Shown here: in pieces, positions 25,601 through 39,888 of the stretch
How positions within the stretch are numbered: position 1 is the stretch's first letter
How the letters are laid out: each line of letters begins with the position of its first letter
Source: Drosophila pseudoobscura
Taxonomy: Eukaryota > Arthropoda > Insecta > Diptera > Drosophilidae
DNA length: 64,000 nt
NCBI RefSeq assembly: GCF_009870125.1
Contig: NC_046683.1
Location: forward strand, 4,092,001-4,156,000
Direction: 5' to 3'
Translations under genes and position numbers: made by a program
Notes under the pieces: model-generated
What the model was told of the DNA's origin: nothing
Seen by the model: only the letters and a program-made list of their open reading frames with translations
Databases searched by the model: none

Positions 25601-28600
25601 CCCGGCCATATTTGAGTTCAATAGCGCTGGCAATTTCACAGATCGTGTCGATGATCATGTCGCAATCGCAACGGGCAGAGCAGAGCAGAGCAGACCAAAC
25701 AACAACAGCATCGGTAAAGAAAATAAAAACGTTGCGAAACGAGACCGCACGACATGCGGCACAAGCCCCCCAGGCCCAGGCCCAGGCGCAGGCCAAGGCC
25801 CAGTCCCCAGCAGAAACGGACCCAGGCATATCCAGCGTGAGCATTGGGTAGCATTTTCTGTGAGTTCAAAATGATGTCACCTTGGGTCTGCGTTGATTGC
25901 CGATCATGGCCAAATTGTAGGCGGTCATCGCCAACGCCCACGCCTCACAGCCACATCGATGCCACTGTTGACGCGTCCACAGCGCGAGGTTAATGGTGCT
26001 ACCATACATACATACATACGTATGTCTCATAACCTCACCTAACCAAACTCTTGGTGATCTCATGGAGCAAGATAATGATCCTTAGACTTGCTTTACTGCC
26101 ACTTGGCCAATACTGATACATTTCTGACAATGCATTTGTATATGCACTTGAAGGACTTCTCGGCGGAACGTTTGCTTTGACCCAAATGTCCAGCGGTTGG
26201 ATCTCAATGGGCTAGTAGAGCAACCTGCCACCAGGACGACCAAAATTACAGCTGATCAAAGCGTTCTTTCCATGAGAAACCACACACAAAATGGAAGCAA
26301 ATCATACGATTTTTCCTCAGATGAACTTGTCATTTTGCGACGAACCGAACAAAAACATGTCATGGGCATGATTTATGCAAAAACTTCCAAGGCCAAGGAT
26401 ATCAAAAGCAGTACTCGTATTTGTGATTGAAAGGAGCTAAAGTACATCCATATATTTTGCCATATCTGTTGACCACAGCTTCATAGAGGTCTGATATATT
26501 GTGTGATCTAGCTTTTGTAAGCCCTGCCTCAAAATAGCTTAACCTAACTTGCCACATTTGAAGCTAACCAACTCCGTACCCTCTGCTATGGCCAGTCATA
26601 ATCCTGCAGAATTTCGCGCGGCTGTCTGAGGTAATGCGAGAGGATGATGTAGTCCTGTTGCCCGCCCCCCATTTGGGGCGCACTTGGAACCAACTAAATC
26701 AATCGATGACCTGCTCTGGTTAATGGGAATTTGAAGGCCAGTCGAAGACCAGGCCAAAGCGCGTGGCGGAAGTGACCTGGACGTAGTCCAATAGTGGTTC
26801 GGAGCCACCAAAGTACACACGCTCGCACTCTGGGCCATCAATGTTAACGGTTCTTGGTGCGCCATGGCCAAAATCAAATGGGCCAAATCAAAGTTAATTG
26901 AGAACTAAAGTGAAAATCAAATGTTTATGGGGTTCTCGGTCTTGCGGCAGTCCCACAGGTCCCCCAGGTCCCCCAGGTGGGTGGGCAGACAACAAAGCCA
27001 CAGCCAAAGCCAACGTCAACGCCAACGCAATTAACCAAAGTTGCGAGACATGGCACACCTTAAAGAGCCCCCAAAGCACCCAAGCACCCAAGCACCCAAG
27101 CACCAAGGCACCCAGGGAGCCGGGGCACCCTGGCAGGCAAGCACCTATGTAGACTATCTGACTATTGGTATCTCTCCAGTGGCTTGGCTTTTGTTTGTGT
27201 TCGTGGTTTACTTGACGCAATCCAAGTGGGAACCACAGAGATGACAAAAAACACCGAATACACCGAAATCGAAACGCATTGAGAACCCCAGACCCAGACC
27301 CAAGACCAAGACACCCACTGACATCTAACGGCATGAATGCATAATAACATCCGAACACGTCAAACAAACCCATAAAAAATGTAATTTTATTCTTTGGACT
27401 TTCAGTGTGCTCGGGAGGTGTCTGTTACCCGATGATACCCGGTGGGCGGCGCCCTCCTCCCCGACCCGACCCGGGTCTGATCCGACTGGTTGTCCGCTAC
27501 CTTGCACTTTCGATGCGATTTGACATTTTAACGAGGTCTATCCCAGTCTCAGTCCAGTCCCAGAGGCAGAGGCAGAGACAGAGCGAGCGCGATGATGATG
27601 CCATCATTCAATGCACATTAAAATCGGTGGACGGACGACATTCGGGGGGAAGTCAGTCAGTAGGTCACTTGTGGTCTGTGGAAAATGAAAGTACGCGGGA
27701 ATATCCCAGTTTCGCATTTGAGTGGCACATTAAGCGCTGGCACTAGGTGCATGTAAGTAGGCATTACTTATAGAGCTCTTTTTGTTTCTTGGGATATACT
27801 TGGGATACTTACCACAACCAAATCGTTGTCGCGTCCTGTGGCCACAGTGGCTCCCAGCCATTGGTAGGACTTCCTGTCTACGATTTCGCCCTCTGTATTT
27901 CGATTGTTACCTGTTTGGTTTGTTTTTTTTTTCGAGGGAGAGAAAGAAGAAATTAATATCATTTGCAGTCCATTTAAAATCCCATCTTGGCTTTGGCGGA
28001 AATCAAAAGTGGACGGAGAGCAGCAAAACAGAAGAACTTAAGACTTTAAAGATAATAAAACATATTTGAAAGGAAAGATTGAGAAGAAACAAGAGGCACA
28101 CACACAGCAAAATAATTCCGACAAAATGTGGACGGAAATGGACAATTTACTGAAATTAATATGTATTCTTGGGGCGGTGCTCTAAGTCGAATAAAAAATA
28201 AAATGCAAAAAAAAGCAAACTAATTAAGCTCCCTCTCTCTCGCTGAGACGGACACAACACTGAGAACAGAACACTTGAGAACGCTGATGGTCACTTCCTT
28301 TTGTCAGTGATTTATGACACAATTGCGGGTGGGACCAAGGTGAGGTGCCTCGCAGGGCGGTGGGTGGGGGAATACGTGTAGTTTTGGGTGTGCAGACTGT
28401 ACATATTTGATGGCCTAATGAGGGATGAATGGCGAATCCATCATCCTTGAATGGATTCAAGGGTGAATCGCCGCCTCATTAGGGGAATGATGGATGGAAG
28501 ATGGTAGATGGTAGATGGCAGAGTGCCCCAAGTACAGGGAGTGAATGCGGGACTAGTAGGGAGTGTGTTGAATGCGATCACTGACCGATCCAGTGGGTGA

Positions 28601-31600
28601 TACTCGTATACGCACACCAAATGATCGATGAATCAAGTAAGATAATCACAAATGAATCACAGAACGAAACAGTGGGTCTATACACATTTCTCCATTATTA
28701 AGTACCAACAACAAATTCAAAAATACTCAAATTTCAAGCCTTTCTGGCAAATTTGTCTTATTTTGGAATTTTTGTTTGTCTAAGAGATGCCAAAAGCGAT
28801 TTGGCATTTACTCGGCATCTGCGTCGCCGATATCCACAAAAACTAATGGACTGTAGAGAGAAGTGTACGAGCTTTCATATGATTTTTGATTTGTGTCGAT
28901 AGTGACTGCATTTACCTGTGGATGTAGCGACCCAAAGTTGAAGTTTTCTAATATGTTGTCAAATGTTTCTTCAACTTTGTATTGCAAATTAAGTTTTTAG
29001 CTTCCAAATGAATCTCAAGTGAAAGACTAACTTGTCTGGCAAAAGTGAAAGGCTGATCTTCGATTAAAGAAGAAATAAAGGGTTTGTATCGAGATCGATC
29101 GTGAATGAGCTCATTGGAGCGGACGACTATTTAACTTCTACGGGATAATAATGAACGAATATGAATTTATTAAAAACGTGAATGTACGTGCATATTTTAA
29201 GCAAATGAAGCAATGAACTGTGAGTGACGCGAACAGCAAACAAAATCAAGTAAAAGACGGAACGGAACAGAACGGAACGGAACGGAAATATGTTTCCTTT
29301 GCGTAAAGCTTCCGTTTCTTGTGTTGCCAACAGTTGACTCAATATGATGTGGGTGAAATGTGGCATTAATGACATAAGCAAAATAAATAATTAGAATGAT
29401 ACACGAGTCCGAGAAGTGCCGAATGAATCACATCCACTTAAGGGTGCTGTGATTCAGAGTGCATCACACATAGAGGTACGGTACGGTACTACACAGCGAT
29501 GGATGAGACAACGAACCTGCTAGCTGGATGAAGCACCTGTTTACTCCTGGCCCAGCGCACAATTCACGTTTCAAAGAGAGACACTTTCGTTTTAGCAAAA
29601 ACATTAAGAAAGGGGGAGAGTATCGGCCAGTAATTTATGTCAACCCCCCATAAGCATAATGTACCCATCCCCAATCCATTAGCGCGTCTGCAGTCCTGCA
29701 GTCCCCCGATGAGGCACGTGTCAATAAATTTTCAGAGGTGTTTTTCTCTGTTTGTGTTGCAAAACCGAATTGCATATTTATGGCCGAGGCGAAGAGACAT
29801 TGAGCTGGGGCGGGCCGGGCACCCAGGAACTGGGGAACTTAATGGAAAAAATATGCAAAAATATCCGAATGATGCGCTGCGAGGAAGTTCTGAGCGTTTA
29901 TCATTTCCGTTTTATGCTGAGGATGTGCTGGCTGTGAGGCTTTCAAACAAATGGAAATTGTCTAAAAATATACGAGTATTATTGCAATTTCGTATTTTTG
30001 CATATCTGTTCGAGTATTTCCCCCTCCGCGGACTGCATTCTTCGCATTTTGCATACTAAAAAGTTGCGCCTGCGTGTAGCCCATAAATAAACTAATTGCA
30101 CTCTGGGCCCCTCGCACACCCCACACCTACCCCCCGCCATCACTATCACACTCTCTGATGTGTCTCTGGCGCCAATTTGATGGAGATCCAATGGGGGGGA
30201 GGCAGGCCTGGCTCTGGCTCTGGCTCTGGCCCTGGCGCCAATGGTTCGATAGAGAAACTCCCTTTCAAAAGTATCCAGATTTATGCCCATTTTATAGCCC
30301 ATTCCTTTTGTCGAGTGTCGTTGAAATTACCTTTGGAATCGAAGGGCACCAATTTGCAGTCATCGTCTTTCATGCTGCATTTGAAGACTCCACCGGCCTC
30401 CACAACGCCGGGCTGAAACCGGGACGTATCGTATTTGGGGGCACCCACAATCAGGCTGACACTGAAAGAAGCACAACACAAAATCGAGGGATTAGAAAAT
30501 TAAAATTGAAAATTCGGCAGAAAATTGTTAAAAGTAAGGCCAAGAAATTCCACTATATTCGATGGTATTTAACTCGAATATATAAAGTTTAAGTTTATAA
30601 AGTATTTATTTGTAAATCAAAAGGATGAAATGTTTGCATATTATTAAATTAACTTGAATATTTTATGTATTTCTTATAGAAAATTGATCGGATAGAATTC
30701 TTTATCGTCTAAAAATTACGAAAAATGAAATTACACTGTTATTTCTTTGCTGTGCAACGACATAGCCCGTGTCTATAGTTTCCCCATACAAAACCATTTT
30801 GAAATGGGATTTAATAAATTTCCAATCTGGTAACACTTTTCGAAATTGGATTAAACCCATAATGGTTTGGCTGCTTTCTGCATTGCCTTTGGCAACCCTC
30901 CTCAACCTTCTCTAGACTCTAGAGCCACCATCAGCTCAGCTGAGCCCAGGTCTCGGCTTGAACTCCCTCTGACTCTACTCCCTGGCTACTGAATGGGCGA
31001 GCATCAGGGGCGGACAAGCACCAGAGCCAGTAGTAGTTCATCATGGCACGCACATTGACAGCTGTCATTAGCATTCATTGAATGCGGAAGTGCGGCGAAC
31101 AAAAAGGGTGCCTGCCCGGCTCTGGCTCTGGCTCCGAGCCCTGAGGGGTGCAGTAAATGGGCCTTCATTAAAATTGAAAATAATAAAACGGAAAGTAAAA
31201 TATATATAGATGCAATGTACAAGGCGGGCCGCCGCAAACGGTCCAAATCAAACACTTGAGAGTTGATTAAAAACGGGGCTCTTGCCCCGTGCCCTTTGCC
31301 CCGCTCCTCTCTCTGTCTCTCTCTCTCTGTGCAGCCCGCCGACCTGCTCGGCCCACATGCAACAATTTGACGCTTGACTAAAGCAAAAATTGCACAGATG
31401 CGTGGCAAACCCAAGTGAGGGAGGGACGATCCGACCCACAGACAGAGAGACAGAGAGACAGACAGACAGACAGAAGATCGGCAGACGGCAAACGGAAAAA
31501 AGAAGTTCTTCTGAATGGGGTGAATGGGTAAGTGAGTAAGTGAAACCATGAAGCGGGCCCTTGGATCCTGTCGGGCATTTGGGTGGCATTTGGTATTTAT

Positions 31601-34600
31601 TAAAATGCCAAAAAGAGGCCTCTAAAGTAGACCTTAGACTCTAGCCCATAGATAGAAAGAGAAGATGAGTACCTAACCTAAAGCTCTCTCAAACTGTATC
31701 TCTGTGCCCGAGTATCTGTGTATCTGGTATCTGTGTGTGCCCGCTGACATCATTGGCATTCATCGAAGAGCTTGACAGGGCCCGATTCGATCATACTCTC
31801 TCGTTGAATATAATTAATATTAATTTACGAACATACAGTCAAGCTCAAACAGGTTCCTCCTCCTCTCCTCCCTCTTTGTAGACCAGCGACAGACCCGGCC
31901 GGGCCAGGCCAGGCCAGGCCACGGCGCCCCTCTAGAACGCATTTGCATTTCGTTGAATGAATGAATAACCAAAATAACAATCAAAAGAAATTACTCTTCA
32001 CAGCAGATGAATAATCCAAATTTATTTGACTCATGGCGCTTAAAAATATACACACAGATATGAACATATCTCTTCCAATTCCCAGTATTTCGAAAAAAAA
32101 AATCCAATAAACAATGACAACAACCAGTGGATATTAATATAATTATTACGAATAGCATATAAAGATATATTGTAATAAGTATTTTATATATCCTTTCGCA
32201 TACTTTGTACTTTGCATGCAATTACACTGAAATATCTGGCACACCCCCATAGATATTATGTATTATATTAAATATAATGAAAATAAATAGAATTAACTTT
32301 TTTTATAGAACATTTTTTAAAATAGAGATTTATGTATACAAAATATTCAATTTAAATTTGACAAATATAAATCAAAGCAAGACCCCGTTCTTCTTACAAT
32401 TTCCACTCTCGGAGCCAATCTCTTGGTATATGTGTAATTCCAATAAATTTATTTATAGAAGTAAGCAGAAAAGATATTACAAACTATAACCATAAACCCA
32501 TAGAAAACCACAATTCTTTGATCTTTCATTTTCTATGCGTGTTTTATCAACTCCACAAATGATTCATGTTCCCTGGGAACACCATTTTTTATGTGGTCTT
32601 GAGATCACTATTAACTGGAAACTGCATTGCAAGAAAATCATCACTGATCCGATTTTCGATTATTATAGCATTGGCTTGCGGATAAACCCTCAGACGATCT
32701 ATCCCCGTATCCCCTGCCCGTCAACAGTTCATTGCGAAGCGAATTTAGATCAGTGAAGCGTTGGCTTGCGTAATTTTTCTATCTATTTTTTTTTTTTTAA
32801 TTAAAGAGCACGCGTCAGCAGCCTCCCCAGAGGCAAATGTGTTCATTTGTTTGTTCTGTCATCATCCATTTGTTTGTTGTTTCTTGTGCAGCGAACCAGA
32901 GAGACAGAGAGCCCAGAGAGAGAGAGAGAGAGACAATGAGAAGCCACACACAATGCCAGCTCTAAAATAATCAAAATCAATGCAATTCAATTGGAAGTGG
33001 GTGAATGGAACAAATATAACATCAAACCAGGCGCCTGGCCAACAAAAAGCCAAACAATTTCCCAATTGCTTGATTTTTGTTCGTTCTGATCCAAATATTT
33101 TTGCGCTGCGTTTCAGATCGACTCAGCCTGAAAATGTCTCAATTAGGAGACGGAGAAATAAATGGGAAACCAATTTTCCGCACACATGTCTCAACGAATC
33201 GACTCGAAGGCCAGGAAAGGAGAACCAAATTAAATGGAAAAGGAGCGGCCAAAAAGAGAAGAGAAGAGAAGGGAAAATAAAAAAAGAACCTTTTGTTAGA
33301 TCGCGCCTTGAATGCTAAATGGAACGAATGTTCGTTCTCCCCGACTTTGGTCTTTAGGGCCAGGGTCTGATCTGGTCTGGTCCGACGTCTTGGGTTACTT
33401 CTTCGATTGTCGTCGCGTGCAGCAGCCGCAATAAAAATAATGTTTTAAAAATAAATTTCGAAAATTGTTCTGTGCACCTCCTTCTCTCTCTCTCTCCCTG
33501 TCTGTCTGTCTGTCTGTCTGTGAAGTCCCTCAACCAATACCTAGCCCCCGACTTCCGACTTCGTCTCAATGACAACACATGCCCGACATTCGTTTCGTTG
33601 CTCGCAGGATATGGCAGGCACGAGTGGGACAGCAACAGCTGAACAGACAGACATCGAGCCAGACACCGGACTAGTCCCACATTCCCATTCCCATTCCCAT
33701 TCCCAATCGCAATCCAAGTCCCAGTCTCAAGTCCCCCGACATCATGATGTGGGTGCTCTGCTCTGCTCTCTTCTCATGTGAAGCTGCGCATGCTTCCTGC
33801 CTCACTATGCGCGGCCCTCCCCTCCTGTTCTCCAGAATGAATGACACGAGCACAGTGAGCAAGGAGTGTATGTGCACCACACGAGTAACGACACGACGAG
33901 ACACAGACAGCTGGTCCCCGCTCCTGGGACAGGCAATTTGTTAGGCATTTCCTTCGGGCCTCAGGATTCAGGCTTCAGGCTTCAGGCTTGTGACCTTCTG
34001 ATCCCAGCAATCTATCAAACAATTTCAACGAGCTCTTGTTTCAATGTGGGTGTCCCGTTCAGAATTTATGGAACTTCAAAGTTACTAAAGATTTCTGCAT
34101 TTAAAATCAATCGGAAGTAAGTTTCATGCTCTCTTTCCATAGTTATAAAATCTTTTTCAATGGACCTGCTACCTCTTGAGTTCATGCCAGTATCTTCAGT
34201 GCAGATAATTCCTTAAAAATATTTATGACACGAGTATCTTCGGCCTTCTATCGATTTGAATAAGAAATTTATTATTGAAATTGTTGAGTTTTCGGCTTTC
34301 TGCAGAGATATTTTTCAATCCCCTTTAGATCTCTATTGCTCAAGAGAGCTTGAGTCTATTTTTCTCATCTGAAATCTTTCAAGTTTCCTGATAGACTTCC
34401 CGAAGATATACGACTAGGTTCGATTGCAATCATTGAAATTTCATTACCAACTTACCAATGTACTGTCTGGTCAAACTTATTTGCATTTGACAGTCCCACA
34501 AGCTGATCAGAAACCGTATCCCTAGTGATCTTTCGGCCTCCCCCCGCCCCTTAGAACAGTCACAAACATGAACTATGATCCCAACATCCGCTGCCACCCC

Positions 34601-37600
34601 GAAACTCTCTGTCTGACAGACTTTTAGTCAGCACTGTCGATCTGCCTCTCTGTGCCTCTGTGTCTCTGGCTGTGTCTGTGTCTGTGTCTGCTTCTGTCAT
34701 TCTCATACTCATTCTGGGTAACCTTTTAAGTAATGCACAACGTAAATATAAAGGGGTACATTTCATTCCGTAAATCGCCAAGTCACTTTCAGAGTCAGTC
34801 CGCGTTAAAGGAACCGAAACCATTCGCCGCGACGCGACCCTGGGTGATGGCGGGGTGAGGGGTGAGGACTAGGGCTGGAAAGAGCAAGGGCGTGTCGGCG
34901 CTAAACATGTGTGCGCCTCATTTCGTTTTCCTGGAGGTCTCTCTGGGAAAAACTAACCGTTCACACACGTGACAGCCTAGGCAAAGGCACATACCCTAGG
35001 CTCCCGGGGCCGGCGCTCATTTTCGATCGTACCCTCCTCCGTTTGTTTGTTCATTGAGCCATTTACCCAAATGTTGTGCCCCTCGGTAACAGCCAGGGCC
35101 TGAGCCTGAGCCTGAGCCCGAGACCGAGACCGATCCCGAGCCCCTCTCTCATTGTCTTTTCCCTCTGTTTATGTTTGTGTTTGTGTGTGTGTGCTTGTGG
35201 ATTTGTGTGTGGTTTTCCAACACCTTTTTTACACATTGACACTTCCGTTTTTCGTGGAGAAGCCTTAATTCTATCTATCCAGCTGATCTCCGATCTCAGA
35301 TCTCCGCTGATGTCTATCTACGAGTACCCCACACTACAGCCAGCACTCGAGTCTGCAATCAAGCGGCAATTAAGGCGGCCAGCAATAGGTTCCCAAACCG
35401 AACCGAAATGCCAGAGAGTACGGGCAAAAGGAGGAAAATAAATATTTGAAATCAATTACATTTCTCATTGTCTGCTGCTGCCGTTTTGCAATTTCATAAC
35501 CACAACAAACGTAAGCGGCGCTGCTGCCGACAACACACAGGCAATCCAGCCGCGATCGACACGATCATTTTCATGGCAGCTGCAGCTGACAGTAGTTTAT
35601 GCAATAGATAGATTACCCAGGCCCATGCCCATGAGCAGGCACTGTAACCCACTTAATGGAGAACAGAAGGAGCGACGGCCGGTGGCGGGGCAAACCTAAA
35701 TGAACTCCTCAAGTGATCGGCTAATGCTTCAGCCGCCAGCAAAGTCGGTGGTCTGTAGGAAAAAACCTACAGATACAAATAATTGAAAGGAAATTTTCGA
35801 GATACTCGTAGTATCTCACAGAAGAAGACTTTAAGATATCTAAAATGTTTCGAATAATTTTTGAAAATTCAATCATATCTCTGAAAGAGCTACTGTACTC
35901 CAAATTTCAATCCATTGATGAATGAGTTTCTAAAACAAATAAATACCGAAGTTTAGAAGATCTTAAACGATCTGAATGCAGTGTTCTATCTTTTGAGTCA
36001 ACATTTTAAGATATACATAATATCTATACGGATACTCTTTCCCTCTTGCATTTACTTGTATCGGCTTCCTTAGGCCCATCAATGTTTATTCAAACATTTT
36101 TGGATCTGATCTGCTTAAGAGAACACCCAAAGCCAGTAGCCAGTTGCCAGTAGCTAGTAGCCGTGTAGATGCCATGGAAGAACGAGGTCAGGCTAATGAG
36201 GCTCAGCATAAGCACCATGGACACCCCATACAGAGTCTATCTATAAGGAAACCTGCGCCTGCTGCCTGGCCACAACTGGACTGCGATCAACTCTCTCGTT
36301 CTGGATGGATGGTCTCAGCGCCTAACGGACAAACGACTCTATTTGGCCAATTGGGTGAAGCTGCGTTTAGTGGCTGGCTGGCTAGCTGGCTGGCTGGCTG
36401 GTAACCTTGTGCGCCGACGCAACACTTGACCGTAAATAGCACACACAATCACACACGCACAGATTGTTGTAAACTATGTCAAGCAGAGATACAGATACAG
36501 ATACAGAGATACAAGAGCATTTGTCTGCAAGATACGGATACATTTATGTGCTGTATTAATTGCTGCTGCTGGGGGCACAGCAAACGCGCAACGCGCGCTT
36601 CAGGGCAAACCACATATTGGCCAACGGCTTTGGTCTTTTGCCTTATAAACAATAACCACAACTAGTTACTTAGCTACCCCTCTCAGTCCCCACTCCCCCG
36701 CTACCACTTTCCTCAATTCGTTGTCGTCTCGTCTCGTCTCGCCTCGCCTTTTGTCTTGTGGGCATTTAACACACAATTATCTCATGAAGCTGCAGAATGG
36801 AGTCAGGTAATTTTTAAGCTCTTAAGCCGGCAAGGGAGAGTGGAGTGGCTGAAAGACGAGGGGTACCAGGCGTATAAGTGCTCGTATATTGCCCTTCGAC
36901 AGGGGGTTTCACGCCACGAAACCAAAAGCATTATGTATTCATTTGCAGCTGGCTCGCCAAAAAGCCAAAAAGAGCTTCTTGGTAAGGGAATTACGTCCAA
37001 TCTTTCGAATCGTTCATACACATACAGATAACTTTCTAATTGGTATTTCTTGGAAATTCTCAAAAATGCTGCCAACATAGACTCTTTTCTCTTGGCTTAA
37101 TCTTTGTATAAGTCAGCATTAAACTTGGATATTCCACTTTTACTTAAAGTAATGCAAACATAAACAAGCTTAACAGAATAAAGATCACTTCCAAAATACC
37201 GAAAATGGTTATTTTATAGAGATTATAGGCCAAACCTTTTGGAACTTGAACATTTTCCAAAATAAAATTCCCAAAAAATACCTAGAACAGCCACAAACTT
37301 AAGGGAATATTATTCTGCATATTAACTGATTAGCTGAGGAGCTTGAGATACTTTCGCAGGACTGACAGCCCACCACATTGCAGGTGCACTTTTCAAGAGA
37401 ACATTTCCAGCAAAAGAGCATACAGAGTTCAACCAACTTGGTCTCCAATTCTCACTCTGTTAGCGCTTTTACTCTGCTGTTGTATGTAGTATCTCTGTAT
37501 CTGTATCTGTATCTGTATCTGAACGTGTCGAGGGCCAGGTCTAACCAAAATGCTCTGCGATCTTCTTTTGTGTCTCTCTCTGTCTGTCTGTCTGCCGGTC

Positions 37601-39888
37601 TGTCCCTGTGGCTGTGTTTGCGTCTGTTTATTGAATTGTAAACATTTTTAACGCTGCATTTAAATAATTTTCGTTTCTTTTTAAGTGCACTTAGAGAGCG
37701 CAGAGCAGACTGGCTCTAGCTACAGTATCTGTATCTGTTTGGCTGTGTGTATATGGATTATAGGGAATAACGAATAAAGAAGTGCAAATGGCCCAAAGGC
37801 CATTCACACACGTAGCCAGAGATGCTGTTGCGTTGATAGCCCCGACTCGGCCCGAGTTCCAGCACTCTCTCCCTATCGATGGTATGTATGGATGGATGTA
37901 TGTATCTTCCAGCCAAGCTTCTTCCGCCTCTCCATGAACGTGCGAAAAGTCTGAGACCCACTATGGGACTATGAGAGACTTTGAGAGACTATGAGAGACT
38001 ATGCGAGACTATGGGACTGGAACAGAGACTACGCTGATTAACACGCTCCATCAAACTGAACTTTGTGGGGTTCAGCAAAGGCTATCGATTCGTTCGTTCG
38101 TTAGTTCGTTCGTATATTGAACGCCTCACATAAATAACTAACTCGACTGAAAGTCAAGAAAGTATCGGAGCCAGGACAGAGAGCGGCTGGAGCTGCACAT
38201 TTTGCCATTTGTCATGGGGTCAAGCACTCGAGATTGCCCAATAAACTTTACGGTTCAACTCGAAAATGTCCCATATTTACCAATCATTCAAAAGAAGTTC
38301 GGTCCATTGGAGCAGATAGATATGTAGATGCATATAGTGCAATAGGACACTCGTAAATTTGTCAATGAGCCACCTTCTTCTTCTACAGCTCCATATGCAT
38401 ATCTCTTTCTGATTGAAATTAATGGGCCCTTAGTGCCTGACGCTTGACGCTTGGAGCTGGACGCTGGACGCTTGACGCCGCACGCTCTCACAGAGGGATG
38501 CTGTAGATAGGGGGACAGAGAGCATAGATAGAGCGAGTGGGCAGTGCTGTAGTGTACTGAGAGATTAACATGTCTCGGTATTATCTCTTGGATGGGGAAG
38601 GGAAAGGAATGTTCTATCTGCTGTCAAATGATCCAACAGTCTGGGGGGACCCTGGCTTGAGATTGAATTTAACAGAATTCAAAGACTAATTCCTTCATTC
38701 TTAATTCCTCAGAAACTTGGTTTTTCTTTTTAATCTGCATTCGAAATTATGACTCCTTGCTTTAGTTGCTCTTAAAACCCAATTACAAAACGCATTTAAT
38801 TGCTCAACTGCCATTTAAGAACACTAAAAACGTTATGAAAGTATATGTTGAAAGTGCCTCTCACTGCCAGCCTCCCAGTTTGATGAACTTATGCTGGGAC
38901 TTTGGGTATACTTTGACGTCTCTCGAGACTGTGATAAAAAAGAATTTTGTTTTTGTTTCCCGCCTTTCTTTGGGCCCTTATCTTGGGCTAGTTCTGGGGA
39001 GCCGCCCCAGCAGCCGATAAGCCGACTGTCCAAAAAAAGATGAGGAAAAACCCAGGAAAGTCACGCACAAGAGGAAGGCAATGCCTCATATAGATAAAGA
39101 TAAAAGATACCACATATTTCCCAATCTTCTGGAAAGAATTTTGCAATCTTTAGAGGCAGTAAATCTTAAATTCTTCCACTATGATGATGGTATTCTTCAC
39201 ACTGAAAATAACAATCTTATCTTAGAAAACTTGATGCCCAGCTAAGTCCGGAATCAGTTAAAATAGTTTCCCAAAATATGAACAAACTGCATTCGAAGTG
39301 TTTTATTGTATAACCTTGCTTAATGGTCGACCAATCGGCCTTTGTTTTGTTCAGTGCATAAGATACTCCACTGAAAAACAATACAATATGTCAAACAATC
39401 CTCAATTATCTTTTAAAATGAAAGATATAAAAGCGAATCTACGCCTTCGGCTTTAGATTTGTGGCTGCACAATTGAGAACGTACTATTTTGTCGTTTTCA
39501 AGATCATATATTCTTGATTTAATAGGTCTCGTTCCGGCAGTTTATGGAATAATGGTTCACGCTTCATTGGGGGTATGTGGGGATGTCAGAAGGTCAAACA
39601 CTAGCACGCCCCCCCTTGTCATTGGAGAGGCAGAAGCCCCACCCAGTGGCCCCCTTATACATACATTCATATATAATCGTATGGTACTTACTTGTTTTGG
39701 TTGGCGAAGTAGTCATTGCGGGCCTTGTGCAAGGCAATGCTGAAGCCGAACATGGAATTGGTGGCCTGCTGGTACCGCACGTAGCTGGGCAGATCGATGT
39801 TGTAGCCAATCGAGATGTGAGCCTCGTTCACAAGGAGCATCAGGACCAGGGCCAGCCCCGGACTCAGGTGATGACGGCGGGCTGTCAT
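10618..39888 (-). CDS. if: Integrin alpha-PS2 (inflated)
   Basis: This is the alpha chain of the fly PS2 integrin, a plasma-membrane receptor that pairs with beta-PS (myospheroid) and binds matrix ligands at muscle attachments and in the wing. Coding exons on the minus strand are 39692-39888, 30331-30461, 27813-27910, 22638-22764, 18504-18565, 17861-17909, 15927-16001 (alternative), 12926-14204, 12626-12869, 10798-12552 and 10618-10707. All join in frame to give 1368 residues, or 1343 without the alternative exon. A signal peptide covers roughly residues 1-28. Propeller FG-GAP repeats follow, with calcium loops DFDGDRSED (about 284), DVDGDGLDD (337), DVNGDGYGD (406) and DMDGNTYPD (472). Basic cleavage sites are RRRR before GILEP and RFRR before NSDQE. 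A Gln/Gly-rich insert lies in the calf region, and one transmembrane helix spans about 1310-1338. The short tail starts CGFFNRNRP, the GFFKR-equivalent. The ATG at 39888 is chosen because the frame upstream offers only GTG. Confidence 0.97.
14205..15926 (-). other. inflated intron downstream of the alternative exon
   Basis: 1.7 kb between the alternative exon and the large propeller exon. On the transcribed strand the first bases after the donor are AT-rich (repeats of ATT/AAT, then long A runs). No gene is seen. Confidence 0.6.
15927..16001 (-). CDS. if: Alternatively spliced 25-codon exon of inflated
   Basis: Exactly 75 nt with both ends in phase 1, so skipping keeps the frame. It encodes a segment after WYWQG beginning GQTYSIPPDAEFPF and ending in an FGTG motif. 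This is the fly alpha-PS2 region whose inclusion is regulated; the resulting isoforms are known to differ in ligand preference. The segment lies in the propeller loop between the third repeat and the ASSHDV sequence. The donor is GTAATA and the acceptor reads AAAATAAAAAG, with almost no pyrimidine tract, so weak definition and regulated skipping are expected. The joins 17861 to 14204 and 15927 to 14204 both keep the frame. Confidence 0.92.
16002..17860 (-). other. inflated intron upstream of the alternative exon
   Basis: 1.9 kb with no gene. It carries a GA run near 16253-16272 and a 12-bp repeat of the ACAGTTAAAGTT type at about 16411-16495. The repeat lies about 410-490 bp upstream of the weak acceptor of the alternative exon, where splicing regulators could act; that role is only a guess. 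Confidence 0.6.
18566..22637 (-). other. inflated intron 4
   Basis: 4.1 kb with no nested gene supported. It contains CAG/CAA-rich tracts at about 18960-19015 and 19068-19098, a GA run near 19651-19676, and GT runs near 19965-19980 and 20111-20142. Confidence 0.65.
22765..27812 (-). other. inflated intron 3
   Basis: 5 kb with no nested gene supported. Open frames on both strands around 25.3-25.9 kb come from low-complexity CCAGCC/GCAGAT and CAGGCC repeats. A 10-bp repeat of the CACCCAAG type lies near 27067-27113. Confidence 0.65.
27911..30330 (-). other. inflated intron 2
   Basis: 2.4 kb with no nested gene seen. It contains a GGAAC repeat near 29261-29287 and A/T-rich tracts. Confidence 0.7.
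30462..39691 (-). other. inflated intron 1 (9.2 kb)
   Basis: The longest intron of the integrin gene; no nested gene is supported. It holds many short tandem repeats: GGCTCT near 30207-30232, CAGA runs near 31441-31475, TCTG near 33497-33522, CCCATT near 33680-33712, TATCTG near 37490-37522, and a 10-bp repeat at 37961-38018. First introns of this size often hold enhancers, but I see no specific site I can defend. Confidence 0.7.

Noticed and set aside
25290-25874. Overlapping long frames on both strands in inflated intron 3
   Set aside because: They arise from CAG/CCAGCC-type low-complexity DNA, which is open in several frames at once.
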